NCBI GenBank assembly: GCA_934247125.1
Contig: CAKQIZ010000009.1
Location: forward strand, 1 to 35,164
DNA: 35,164 nt
Direction of reading: 5' to 3'
Source of the DNA: an uncultured Clostridia bacterium
GTDB taxonomy: Bacteria > Bacillota > Clostridia > Peptostreptococcales > Anaerovoracaceae
The notes under the pieces are model-generated. The model ran no database searches and was not told the DNA's origin. It worked only from the letters and a program-made list of their open reading frames with translations. Positions 1 through 7,279 of this stretch are shown here, one piece after another (position 1 is the first letter of the stretch; every line of letters begins with the position of its first letter). A program made the position numbers and the translations under genes.

Positions 1-2
1 TT

Positions 3-77
<75 letters not shown>

Positions 78-105
78 CCAAGGGGAGTTGCCTCCCAATA
101 AAATT

Positions 106-182
106 TGGCGATCCGGAACGGGCTCGAACCGTCGACCTCCAGCGTGACAGGCTGGCATTCTAACCAACTGAACTACCGGACC
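106..182 (-). tRNA. tRNA-Asp (anticodon GTC)
   Basis: Minus-strand cloverleaf with acceptor arm GGTCCGG pairing CCGGATC (one G-U pair). The anticodon stem CCAGC/GCTGG encloses loop CTGTCAC, anticodon GTC. CCA is encoded and the T-arm contains GTTCGAAC. Confidence 0.95.
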
Positions 183-185
183 ATT

Positions 186-261
186 TGGTGGGCGCTATAG
201 GGCTCGAACCTATGACCCCCTGCTTGTAAGGCAGGTGCTCTCCCAGCTGAGCTAAGCGCCC
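186..261 (-). tRNA. tRNA-Val (anticodon TAC)
   Basis: Minus-strand cloverleaf with acceptor GGGCGCT pairing AGCGCCC. The anticodon stem CCTGC/GCAGG encloses loop CTTACAA, anticodon TAC. CCA is encoded. It lies three bases from tRNA-Asp, so the two are probably processed from one transcript. Confidence 0.95.
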
Positions 262-270
262 TTATTAATA

Positions 271-347
271 TGGTAGCGGCGAGTGGAGTCGAACCACCGA
301 CCTTCCGGGTATGAACCGGACGCTCTAGCCAACTAAGCTACACCGCC
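271..347 (-). tRNA. tRNA-Met (anticodon CAT), probably elongator
   Basis: Minus-strand cloverleaf with anticodon stem TCCGG/CCGGA, loop TTCATAC and anticodon CAT; CCA is encoded. The acceptor pairs fully with G-U at 1:72, unlike the mismatched end of initiator tRNA. A lysidine-modified tRNA-Ile2 cannot be fully excluded from sequence alone. It is the first gene of the cluster. Confidence 0.85.
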
Positions 348-383
348 ACACTTTGCAACAAGCTCTCAATCGTTGCGAGAAAT

Positions 384-412
384 ATCTTATCATTTCAAGA
401 ACTTATTGTCAA
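384..412 (-). promoter_or_regulatory. Sigma-A-type promoter of the tRNA Met-Val-Asp-Cys cluster
   Basis: On the minus strand TTGACA (407-412) is separated by 17 bases from TAAGAT (384-389). It lies about 40 bases upstream of tRNA-Met. Confidence 0.75.
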
Positions 413-506
413 GACTTTTTATATGATATTATTAATAAGTTTTTAATCCATTTCATATACAGTCGAGCACGTATAATATTACACTATTTTCATGCGGAGG
501 TCAACT

Positions 507-767
507 ATGAATTTCACAATAATATCACTTTCTGATGCAGTTTATGACAGCGAATATACGATACATTCCGTTGATCATATATCATCCGCCGTTTCCGGAC
601 TTCGAGGATACGGTATATTCCCCGGTTCAAGAATAAAAAAGCTTTTCAGCAGCCCTGCCGGCACACTTTCCGCCTATGAGATCATGGGAACGGTCATAGC
701 TCTCAGAAAAGAAACCTCACAAAACATCAGCGTGGTACCCACCGATCAGCTTGATGCCAGCCGATAA
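507..767 (+). CDS. feoA: FeoA-domain ferrous iron transport protein
   Basis: An 86-residue cytosolic SH3-like accessory protein of the Feo Fe(II) uptake system. FeoA is thought to bind FeoB and modulate uptake. The family pattern is visible: a starting strand ending SLSDA, then GLRGYGIFPGSRIKKL, then a late IALRK segment followed by an ISVV strand. The start at 507 is chosen because GCGGAGG lies seven bases upstream; an in-frame ATG at 492 lies in front of that site. Length is normal for the family (about 75-90). feoB follows 89 bases later on the same strand. A TATAAT at 472-477 may be its -10, but no convincing -35 is seen. I found no copy here of the TTAGTATAWACTAA palindrome present elsewhere in this island. 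Confidence 0.88.
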   Translation: MNFTIISLSDAVYDSEYTIHSVDHISSAVSGLRGYGIFPGSRIKKLFSSPAGTLSAYEIMGTVIALRKETSQNISVVPTDQLDASR

Positions 768-856
768 ATACTGATCCAGCAGGCATACCTCACCCGCGTC
801 ATCATACATTCACCCCTCTGTGAAAGCTTTCATATACTTTCCAGGGAGGTGTTTTT

Positions 857-2662
857 ATGAAGACTAAAACGATAGCGCTGGCCGGCAACCCTAACGTGGG
901 AAAAAGCACTGTTTTCAATGCACTCACCGGGATGCACCAGCACACCGGAAACTGGCCCGGAAAAACCGTCACTAACGCAGCCGGAAACATGAAATACAAA
1001 GATACCACCTTTGACTTCATCGACCTGCCCGGAGCATATTCCCTCGATTCGCTGTCCCCCGACGAGGCGGTGACAGGCGAATACATAAGATCAGAAAAAG
1101 CCGATATCATACTCATCATCGCTGACGCCACATGCCTGGAGCGCAACCTCCTGCTTGTAAAAGATATCCTTGACATCACACATGACGCTGTGCTTTGCGT
1201 GAATCTGATGGATGAAGCCCGAAAAAAAGGTATCATTCCCGACATCGATAAACTGCAGAACTTTCTCGGAATCCCCGTCATCCCCGCATCCGCACGCTCA
1301 GAAGAAGGCCTCGACGAACTCATCGAAGTACTTTACAGCTTCGTCCCCGGCAGCTTTGCATCAGAAAGGCCCGCAGACATCAGCCACCCCCTGGACGTAA
1401 GCAGTATCTACAGGCAGTGTGTTAGTTTCCGAAAAAAAGAACCATGCAGCTTTGACCGCAAGCTAGACAGGATACTCACTTCAAAAACAGCCGGTATACC
1501 CGTTATGCTTCTTCTGCTGCTGGTGATCTTCTGGATCACCATGGTCGGTGCGAACTACCCGTCAGAAGCCCTGACAGCGCTTTTCAGCGCACTTGACTCA
1601 AAGCTCCGGCTCCTGATGTCACACGCAGGAATGCCTGGATTTTTCGTGTCAGTCACGATGGACGGTCTTTACAAAACTGTCACCTGGGTGATCGCGGTCA
1701 TGCTGCCGCCCATGGCGATCTTTTTTCCGCTGTTCACACTCCTTGAGGACTTTGGCTATCTGCCGAGAGTCGCATTCAATCTCGACGGGGCATTCAGACG
1801 GTGCGGCGCTCATGGAAAGCAGTCGCTGACTATGTGCATGGGGTTTGGATGCAATGCCTGCGGAGTCACAGGCTGCCGTATCATAGAGTCACCCAGAGAA
1901 CGCCTCATCGCCATACTCACCAACAGCTTTGTCCCCTGTAATGGCAGATTCCCGACTCTGATGGCTATGATCCTGATTTTTTTCATACCTGCCGCTTCAC
2001 CTGTGCGAACACTGGCAGCCGGTACTGTTCTGACAGGCTTCATTCTGCTCGGGATCACCGTCACTCTGCTGATGTCAAAACTGCTTTCCTCGACGATACT
2101 CAGAGGGATACCGTCCTCCTTCATACTGGAACTGCCTCCGTACAGAGTACCGAAAGCCGGCAGCGTGATAATACGATCGGTCAGAGACAGGACAGTCTTC
2201 GTTCTCGGCAGAGCCATCGCTGTAGCCGCACCGTTTGGTATCGTGATATGGTTCCTTGCCAATATAAAGATCGGCAGTGTTTCTATCCTCGACTACTGCA
2301 CGGACCTTCTCGACCCGTTCGGCAGGCTAATCGGCGTCGACGGCGTGATCGTCATGGCTTTTATCCTCGGATTTCCCGCAAATGAGATCGTCATACCTGT
2401 AATGCTGATGAGCTACATGTCATCTGGCGTCCTGACAGACTACGGCAGCCTCTCGCAGCTCCGGGACATACTCGCAGGATGCGGCTGGACCTCACAGACA
2501 GCCTTATGCGTAGCGATATTATGTCTTTTCCACTTCCCGTGCGGCACCACATGTCTCACGGTAAAAAAAGAAACAGGCAGCCTGAAATGGACCGCCTGCG
2601 CCTTTCTGCTGCCGACTCTCACCGGCATAATGCTGTGTATGGTTATAAATATGCTGTTTTAA
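857..2662 (+). CDS. feoB: Ferrous iron transporter FeoB (GTPase-coupled permease)
   Basis: A 601-residue inner-membrane Fe(II) transporter with an N-terminal G domain. G1 GNPNVGKST is at 10-18, the switch I segment TGNWPGKTVT near 30-39, G3 DLPG at 56-59, and G4 NLMD near 116-119. Membrane helices begin near residue 214 (PVMLLLLLVIFWI). The gate region contains LEDFGYLPRVAF, then GFGCNACGVTGCR, and later FVPCNGRFP. These Cys-bearing turns differ from the GCNVPA and PCSARLP forms of enterobacterial FeoB but fit a clostridial variant. It is shorter than E. coli FeoB (773). GGGAGGTG precedes the ATG. It follows feoA and ends overlapping the stop codon of the convergent flavodoxin gene, leaving no room for an intergenic terminator. 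Confidence 0.95.
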   Translation: MKTKTIALAGNPNVGKSTVFNALTGMHQHTGNWPGKTVTNAAGNMKYKDTTFDFIDLPGAYSLDSLSPDEAVTGEYIRSEKADIILIIADATCLERNLLLVKDILDITHDAVLCVNLMDEARKKGIIPDIDKLQNFLGIPVIPASARSEEGLDELIEVLYSFVPGSFASERPADISHPLDVSSIYRQCVSFRKKEPCSFDRKLDRILTSKTAGIPVMLLLLLVIFWITMVGANYPSEALTALFSALDSKLRLLMSHAGMPGFFVSVTMDGLYKTVTWVIAVMLPPMAIFFPLFTLLEDFGYLPRVAFNLDGAFRRCGAHGKQSLTMCMGFGCNACGVTGCRIIESPRERLIAILTNSFVPCNGRFPTLMAMILIFFIPAASPVRTLAAGTVLTGFILLGITVTLLMSKLLSSTILRGIPSSFILELPPYRVPKAGSVIIRSVRDRTVFVLGRAIAVAAPFGIVIWFLANIKIGSVSILDYCTDLLDPFGRLIGVDGVIVMAFILGFPANEIVIPVMLMSYMSSGVLTDYGSLSQLRDILAGCGWTSQTALCVAILCLFHFPCGTTCLTVKKETGSLKWTACAFLLPTLTGIMLCMVINMLF

Positions 2663-3081
2663 ACTAATGCAGCGCCGAGAGCTTTACAGTCTGCGATGCC
2701 GTCATCATCAGGTGTTTCATTGCAGATCACGTAGTCGCATGCCATATCTGCACCGAGATTCGAGCATTCTTCATCCCAGTTTCTCATCCATTCACCGTCT
2801 CCCCAGCCGTACGATCCGAACAGAGCGATCTTCTTGCCGCCGAGTTTCGGTTTGCAGGTATCGAACATAGGCTCGAATTCACTTTCTTCCAGAACTTCGT
2901 CTCCCATCGAAGGGCACCCGAAAGCTATCGCATCATAGTCTCCCACCATATCTCCGTTGAATTCTGCGCTTGTCAGAATGCTTACTTCCGCGCCCTTTTC
3001 TCTTGCACCTTCAGCGACTGCCGCTGCCATAGTTTGTGTATTACCTGTACCGCTCCAATAAACTACTGCTACTTTACTCAT
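2659..3081 (-). CDS. Flavodoxin
   Basis: A 140-residue short-chain flavodoxin, a cytosolic FMN electron carrier that replaces ferredoxin when iron is scarce. The phosphate-binding loop WSGTGNTQTMA is at 9-19. The FMN loops appear as AFGCPSMGDE (about 53-62) and FGSYGWGDGEWM (about 87-98). AGGAGG stands upstream of the ATG. It lies downstream of the DUF3793 gene on the same strand, and both are probably transcribed from the operator-bearing promoter at 3811-3839. That fits iron-starvation induction. Its stop codon overlaps the stop of feoB on the opposite strand. Confidence 0.93.
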   Translation of the reverse strand: MSKVAVVYWSGTGNTQTMAAAVAEGAREKGAEVSILTSAEFNGDMVGDYDAIAFGCPSMGDEVLEESEFEPMFDTCKPKLGGKKIALFGSYGWGDGEWMRNWDEECSNLGADMACDYVICNETPDDDGIADCKALGAALV

Positions 3082-3123
3082 TTTACTCTATACCTCCTAG
3101 TATTTTTGATTTCTTGATTTATA

Positions 3124-3675
3124 TCAGGCTGCTACCGTGAGCTGCCAGACACTCTTTCCACATTCCCACAAACGCGTGTATATATCTGTGCATTTCCTGT
3201 ATTTGCAGAATATCTTTTCTGCATTTTCCTTATCTCCGTAGACCTTCCAGAAACCTACTTCAACGAACCCCTTTCCCTCATTTTCAATAAAGCCTGTCAC
3301 ATCTTCGAGAGGATAACCTAGAAATATTCCGATCTCATGGGGGAACTCCTCGCTGCTGCGCAGTCTCTTTTTCAGACGTCTCAGTGCACCGTCCACACTC
3401 ATGCCGTCATATCCGTATTTTTCAAGGAAAGCCGCCACGTCTGCTCCTGCCAGCACACTTTCGAGCTTCGAAACACGACACACATAAATCAGCGCTCTAC
3501 GGTCCTTCTTTTTCATGACCGTAAGACGTATCCCTTTGCATGACATCTGCTCATTCCAGTATCTGATGCTCTTCCTCAGGTCTCTTTCCGTCGAATAGCT
3601 GTAGCTGAACAGGTTCGCCGTTTTAAGAGAAGCCAGTGTCGGAGAGCAGTGCTTTATAAGTGACATTTCAAGCAT
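3124..3675 (-). CDS. DUF3793 family protein
   Basis: A 183-residue soluble protein of unknown function, recognised as DUF3793 from its start (HCSPTLASLKTANLFSY) and conserved C-terminal half (FPHEIGIFLGYPLEDVTGF, then a WKVYGD segment and KYRKCTD). The start at 3675 is preferred over the in-frame ATG at 3687 because GAGGTG sits four bases before it. To my knowledge the family occurs mostly in Clostridia and is often found beside flavodoxins and iron genes, as here. No catalytic motif is visible. Four cysteines (one in HCSPT, others in the middle and C-terminal parts) might bind metal; this is inference. It heads a two-gene operon with the flavodoxin. Confidence 0.82.
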   Translation of the reverse strand: MLEMSLIKHCSPTLASLKTANLFSYSYSTERDLRKSIRYWNEQMSCKGIRLTVMKKKDRRALIYVCRVSKLESVLAGADVAAFLEKYGYDGMSVDGALRRLKKRLRSSEEFPHEIGIFLGYPLEDVTGFIENEGKGFVEVGFWKVYGDKENAEKIFCKYRKCTDIYTRLWECGKSVWQLTVAA

Positions 3676-3782
3676 AGTGCACCTCATTTCATCAGCAGTC
3701 TTTGAGAATCGTTCCAGCTGTGCTCATGCTGCTTCATATAGGCATCCCCACCGCTACAGCGGGATCAGCCGGATCGTTATTT

Positions 3783-3800
3783 GGTTAGCTCAACCTAACC
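3783..3800. promoter_or_regulatory. Inverted repeat GGTTAG-N6-CTAACC, possible second metal-regulator operator
   Basis: The dyad lies just downstream of the promoter at 3811-3839. Its half-sites resemble those of DtxR/IdeR-type boxes (GGTTAG..CTAACC), although the central spacing differs from the classical 19-bp box. Binding by a metal-dependent repressor is inference. Confidence 0.4.
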
Positions 3801-3808
3801 TCATGTGA

Positions 3809-3839
3809 TTAGTATATACTAACTCGTTTAAGCTGTCAA
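3809..3839 (-). promoter_or_regulatory. Promoter with palindromic operator for the DUF3793-flavodoxin operon
   Basis: On the minus strand TTGACA (3834-3839), a 17-base spacer and TATACT (3811-3816) form a near-consensus sigma-A promoter. The -10 is embedded in the perfect 14-bp palindrome TTAGTATATACTAA (3809-3822). The same element, with one mismatch, overlaps the promoter of the Fur-like gene at 7280-7293. A repressor bound there would occlude RNA polymerase, so iron repression is the natural inference. Confidence 0.72.
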
Positions 3840-4053
3840 CCTCCAAAAACGATCAAATTTCCCGATAGATCCGCCGACTTTTCTATTAGAAATCTCCTGC
3901 TGAGTTAAAAAAATATCCGCGACATACGTTGCCGGTGTCAGACGCTGCTGACCCCGGGGCGTATATCCCGGATATCTTCATATATTCTTCTGATCGTTTC
4001 CTACGCAGCCGCCCTCTCACATACAGCGCGGCACGCGACCCGCTGTAGAAGCA

Positions 4054-6129
4054 TTACAGCAGATTTTCCATGCTCTTGAGGCTTATACCAAGCGTAGAAA
4101 CATTATGTATCAGAGCCGACGTCGCAGGCTGCACGACACCGCTCACTCCCAACAGGATCAGCCCGCCGTTGATACCGACGATCCTTCTGTAGTTCCTGTG
4201 GATCCTTTCCATCAGCTTGACGCTCAGCTTCCTGAGCACCACGATCTCACCAAGATCATCTGCAGCTATCGTGATATCTGCGATCTCTCTTGCTATCTCC
4301 GCGCCGTCGCTTATCGCGATGCCTACATCTGCAGCTGAAAGCGCAGGTGAGTCATTGATGCCGTCTCCGATCATTATCACTTTGCTCCCGTTCTGTTTTT
4401 CCTGCTCCACAAATCTCGCTTTATCTTCAGGAAGGACTTCAGCATAGTATTCATCCACTCCTGCCTTTGCAGCTATCGCTCTGGCTGTTTTGTCGCTGTC
4501 TCCCGTCATCATCACGACTTTTTTTATACCTGCGGCTTTCAGGTTCCTGACAGCCTCCGCAGCCTCTTCGCGAAGCGGATCATGTATGCAGATGACAGCT
4601 TCGAGCTTTCCTTCTATCGCCATATAAAGATGTGAGTATTCTGAAGAAAGTGCGTCAAAGCGCTCTTTGTATCGTTCATCGACAATGCACTTTTCGTCAT
4701 CGAATATAAAGTGGTAACTTCCTATTATAGCTTTCTTGCCGTTTATCATGGTGGATATCCCGTGCGCTACTATATACTCGACATCTGAATGTAGTTCTTC
4801 GTGCTCCAGCCCTTTTTCCTTCGCTGCATTCACTACAGCTTTTGCCATCGAATGAGGAAAATGCTCTTCAAGGCACGCAGCTATACGAAGCAGTTCGTCA
4901 GGTTCTCTGTCACCAAAAGAAATCACATCTGCAACTACAGGTCTGGCTTTCGTAAGAGTTCCCGTCTTGTCGAATATTATGGTATCGGCCTCAGCCATGG
5001 CTTCCATATACTTGCCGCCCTTTACAGTGATATTGTGTTTTCCTGCTTCTCTAATCGCAGAAAGTACAGAAACCGGCATCGCCAGCTTGAGTGCACACGA
5101 AAAATCGACCATCAGCACCGAAAGAGCTTTCGTCACATTTCTGGTAAGCACCCATACGAGCACAGTTCCGAGCAGGGTATAAGGCACCAGCTTGTCGGCC
5201 AGATGTGCTGCCTTGCCCTCAACAGATGACTTCAGCTTTTCAGTCTCCTCTATCATTGCAGCGATCTTTTCGTATTTGCTGCCGCCGCTTGCTTCATTTA
5301 CACTGATAACCAGTTCGCCTTCTTCGATTATGGTTCCCGCATAAACAGATGCTCCCTCAGCTCTTCTGACCGCAAGAGATTCCCCGGTCAGCGATGCCTG
5401 GTTGACCATCGCCTCACCGCTTGCTACAGTTCCGTCAAACGGCACTACCGTACCCATGTAAACTCTGACAAGATCGCCTTCCTCTATTTCTGTAGACGGG
5501 ACCATGATATCTTCCTCGTCATCACGACACAGCCATACGTTGCCGACATTGAGCGACATGCTCCTTGCCAGATCATCTACAGATTTCTTGTGGGTCCATT
5601 CTTCGAGTATCTCACCTATTCCCAGCAGGAACATTATGCTTCCCGCTGTCTTGAGGTCGCCTCGTATCATCGATACAGCTATGGCAGTCGCATCGAGGAC
5701 AGGAACTTCTATTTTTCTCTTTGCCAGAGTCATGATGCCGAGCTTGATATACTTCACGGATTTTACAGCTGTGATGATGCCTCTTATAGGATACGGTATG
5801 AAAAGCACCTGTATCCCTCTCCATGTGATATGGCTCACGAGCTTCTCCCAGTAGTCACGGTTGAGTTTTCTTCCGGAGCTCTGAAAATATGCTTCCGGCA
5901 CCTTGACGCCTTCGTAGCTGAAAGCTTTGAGTGCATCCAGCACCTGTTCTCTGTCGCCGTCATAGCAAACCGTAACACTCTGTGTACGTTCCTGCACACA
6001 TGCAGATTTTACAAACGGCAGACAGTCAAAATAATACTGCAGTGTATCCGCCTGTTCAAAGGTCATCCTGTTCTGCATGGCTTCTATACGGATACGTCCT
6101 TCTATTTCATGTCTTATTCTGAATTTCAT
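4054..6129 (-). CDS. P1B-type metal-transporting ATPase, ferrosome FezB-like (P1B-6 candidate)
   Basis: A 691-residue metal-pumping P-type ATPase with all catalytic motifs: TGES 248-251, DKTGT 387-391 (phosphorylated D387), an HP-like HFPHS at 423-427, MTGD 541-544 and MIGDGINDSPAL 586-597. The membrane-site motif is SCALKLAMP (344-352), not the CPC, SPC or TPC of Cu, Zn/Cd or Ni pumps. The N-terminus has an arginine-rich start with GRIR at 11-14 and an HMA-like fold without the CxxC pair. These traits, together with the DUF6110 protein and Fur-like neighbours, match what I recall of FezB. FezB is the P1B-6 ATPase that loads iron into ferrosomes in C. difficile and Desulfovibrio. Fe(II) as substrate is inferred; export of another divalent metal is the alternative. 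The ribosome binding site is weak (AGAAAG), and a hairpin precedes the gene. Confidence 0.85.
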   Translation of the reverse strand: MKFRIRHEIEGRIRIEAMQNRMTFEQADTLQYYFDCLPFVKSACVQERTQSVTVCYDGDREQVLDALKAFSYEGVKVPEAYFQSSGRKLNRDYWEKLVSHITWRGIQVLFIPYPIRGIITAVKSVKYIKLGIMTLAKRKIEVPVLDATAIAVSMIRGDLKTAGSIMFLLGIGEILEEWTHKKSVDDLARSMSLNVGNVWLCRDDEEDIMVPSTEIEEGDLVRVYMGTVVPFDGTVASGEAMVNQASLTGESLAVRRAEGASVYAGTIIEEGELVISVNEASGGSKYEKIAAMIEETEKLKSSVEGKAAHLADKLVPYTLLGTVLVWVLTRNVTKALSVLMVDFSCALKLAMPVSVLSAIREAGKHNITVKGGKYMEAMAEADTIIFDKTGTLTKARPVVADVISFGDREPDELLRIAACLEEHFPHSMAKAVVNAAKEKGLEHEELHSDVEYIVAHGISTMINGKKAIIGSYHFIFDDEKCIVDERYKERFDALSSEYSHLYMAIEGKLEAVICIHDPLREEAAEAVRNLKAAGIKKVVMMTGDSDKTARAIAAKAGVDEYYAEVLPEDKARFVEQEKQNGSKVIMIGDGINDSPALSAADVGIAISDGAEIAREIADITIAADDLGEIVVLRKLSVKLMERIHRNYRRIVGINGGLILLGVSGVVQPATSALIHNVSTLGISLKSMENLL

Positions 6130-6154
6130 ATCATTTTCTTTCTGTCACACTTGT

Positions 6155-6180
6155 AAAACACCTGTGGTTCCCCACAGGTG
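6155..6180 (-). terminator. Strong hairpin between the DUF6110 and ATPase genes
   Basis: A perfect 9-bp stem CACCTGTGG/CCACAGGTG (6159-6180) with a 4-base loop is followed on the minus strand by only four U residues. It could be a partial terminator or a stabiliser that sets the ratio of the small membrane protein to the ATPase. Confidence 0.55.
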
Positions 6181-6200
6181 CCGGTTTTCTCGCTTATTTA

Positions 6201-6506
6201 TTATTCTGCAGTCTCTGCTGCCGCTTCTGCTTCCCGGCAGCCGCATTCATCGCCGCATACGCATTCGGCTTCCGCTCTCTTCTCATTTATCTGCTGCGCT
6301 TCCGCATATATGTCGCCTGCGTTGTCCTGCGCCTTTGCTACAACATTCATGATACAGTCCTTAGCTCTGAGCACTGCTGCTGTACAGCACGTGTAAACTT
6401 TTTTAGCATCTTTGCTCGTCAGCACCTTGATCCCTGCGGTTCCGAACAGTACTCCTGCTGCAAAAATTCCTGATTTTTTAGCATCAACTTTTTTTAAAGT
6501 CTTCAT
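6201..6506 (-). CDS. DUF6110-type small membrane protein, possible FezA-like ferrosome protein
   Basis: A 101-residue protein with a short Lys-rich start, one glycine-rich hydrophobic segment (residues 13-30, FAAGVLFGTAGIKVL), an amphipathic helix (about 33-76), and an acidic tail containing CVCGDECGC at 82-90. I recognise the family as DUF6110, small proteins usually encoded beside unusual P-type ATPases in Clostridia. In the C. difficile ferrosome a small membrane protein (FezA) is required together with the ATPase FezB. The equivalence here is inferred from size, topology and synteny. The Cys/acidic tail could bind iron. A strong AGGAGG overlaps the stop codon of the preceding 26-residue gene, so the two are probably translationally linked. 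Confidence 0.78.
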   Translation of the reverse strand: MKTLKKVDAKKSGIFAAGVLFGTAGIKVLTSKDAKKVYTCCTAAVLRAKDCIMNVVAKAQDNAGDIYAEAQQINEKRAEAECVCGDECGCREAEAAAETAE

Positions 6507-6518
6507 AGTTTCTTCCTC

Positions 6519-6599
6519 CTATTTGTGTTTATAACCGGTATAGATCGTCATTGCCAGGCAGGTCACCATAGCCCATGCCCAAAATTTGTGTTGTTTCAT
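6519..6599 (-). CDS. 26-residue micro-protein (DUF6219-like) of the ferrosome-type operon
   Basis: Minus-strand start at 6599 and TAG at 6519-6521 give a 26-residue product: a basic start MKQHKFWAW, a hydrophobic core AMVTCLAMTIYTG, and basic end YKHK. It should form a single membrane helix with positive charges on both sides. AAAGGAGG precedes the ATG at good distance, and its stop codon overlaps the ribosome binding site of the DUF6110 gene. It is too short for most gene finders. I recall DUF6219 proteins of about this size and pattern in the same neighbourhood. A role in membrane remodelling or ATPase assembly would be speculation. Confidence 0.72.
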   Translation of the reverse strand: MKQHKFWAWAMVTCLAMTIYTGYKHK

Positions 6600-6644
6600 C
6601 AAAGAGCCTCCTTTCCCTGCATTGAACCTCTTTTATATGAGCGT

Positions 6645-6650
6645 ATTATA
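6645..6650 (-). promoter_or_regulatory. Extended -10 promoter element of the ferrosome-like operon
   Basis: On the minus strand TGATATAAT has a consensus -10 (6645-6650) with the TG extension. It lies about 45 bases upstream of the micro-protein start and just downstream of the terminator of the Fur-like gene. No clear -35 is seen, which is normal for extended -10 promoters. I see no TTAGTATAWACTAA box here. Confidence 0.55.
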
Positions 6651-6739
6651 TCACGCATCTCCGGTTATAGTTTTCTAATCTTTTATTATTGATATTTTTT
6701 TTCATTTTTCGCCAGTTTTCACGTTGTCTTTTGTCGTAC

Positions 6740-6768
6740 AAAAAATGCCCACGTATAAACGCATGGGC
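6740..6768 (-). terminator. Terminator of the Fur-like regulator gene
   Basis: On the minus strand GCCCATGCG and CGTGGGC arms (6747-6768) form an imperfect stem followed by six U residues (6740-6745). It lies about 25 bases after the stop codon and separates the regulator from the ATPase operon. Confidence 0.65.
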
Positions 6769-6792
6769 CCTCTATACAGAAAAACAGCCGGC

Positions 6793-7230
6793 TCAGCTTG
6801 CACCGGCCTGACTGCTCAATGATACTTTTTCAATTTTCTGCTCGTTCACAAAGCCGCCGGCTTTCAGTCCCGCCAGCAGGATCGCATTGAACGATTTTTC
6901 TGAAAAGCTGCGGCACGTCCCGTCGTCGAGCTCCACTGTATAATCAGCAAGCCGTTCTCCATCAGAATCACATTTTATCTTGTAAATGTCGCTGCGGCTT
7001 ATCGCGCCTATTTCTTCCAGCGAATTCATAAGACGGTAAACGGTGGACACACCTATACCCGGATCCTGCTCTACCGCTCTGTAGTATATTTCTTTACAGC
7101 ACGTGCACTTTTCCCCCAGTATTATATCCAGCAGGATAAGTCTCTGTTTCGTTATCCTGAACCCTTTATCTTTCAATTTGCGCAGTATCAGTTCCTTGCG
7201 CATCTGTGTTCCAGTATATTCCATAAACAT
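6793..7230 (-). CDS. Fur-family transcriptional regulator with divergent C-terminal domain
   Basis: A 145-residue protein. Residues 10-80 are a Fur-type winged helix: RKELILRKLKDKGFRITKQR, then a KEIYYRAV helix, then the recognition helix segment GIGVSTVYRLMNSLEEIGAI. The C-terminal part (85-145) is short and lacks the HHxHH-type metal and dimerisation pattern of classical Fur. No CxxC zinc pair is seen there, but CTCC occurs at 42-45 in the DNA-binding domain. Such reduced Fur paralogues might sense metal differently or act as dedicated local regulators. It is monocistronic: its own promoter carries the operator-like palindrome at 7280-7293, suggesting autoregulation or control by a master Fur/DtxR, and a terminator follows. 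The ribosome binding site is weak (GAGAG), and ATG at 7224 is an alternative start. Confidence 0.8.
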   Translation of the reverse strand: MFMEYTGTQMRKELILRKLKDKGFRITKQRLILLDIILGEKCTCCKEIYYRAVEQDPGIGVSTVYRLMNSLEEIGAISRSDIYKIKCDSDGERLADYTVELDDGTCRSFSEKSFNAILLAGLKAGGFVNEQKIEKVSLSSQAGAS

Positions 7231-7279
7231 ATTTCTCTCATTTAAAACTTCTTTAATGCAAAATATATTTCTTTACTGG

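Larger units (their letters stand above)
3676..4053. other. Intergenic region between the DUF3793 and P-type ATPase genes
   Basis: The region holds the DUF3793-flavodoxin promoter and its two operator-like repeats (3783-3839). The rest, 3840-4053, lies downstream of the P-type ATPase. An inverted repeat, TACAGCG/CGCTGTA near 4022-4047, follows the ATPase gene but has no U-tract. No further gene is seen on either strand. Confidence 0.6.

Noticed and set aside
802..1323. 173-codon minus-strand frame antisense to feoB
   Set aside because: No ribosome binding site or family features; low-complexity Ser/Arg content typical of an antisense shadow.
4801..5229. 142-codon plus-strand frame inside the ATPase gene
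   Set aside because: Antisense shadow of the P-type ATPase; no ribosome binding site or domain.
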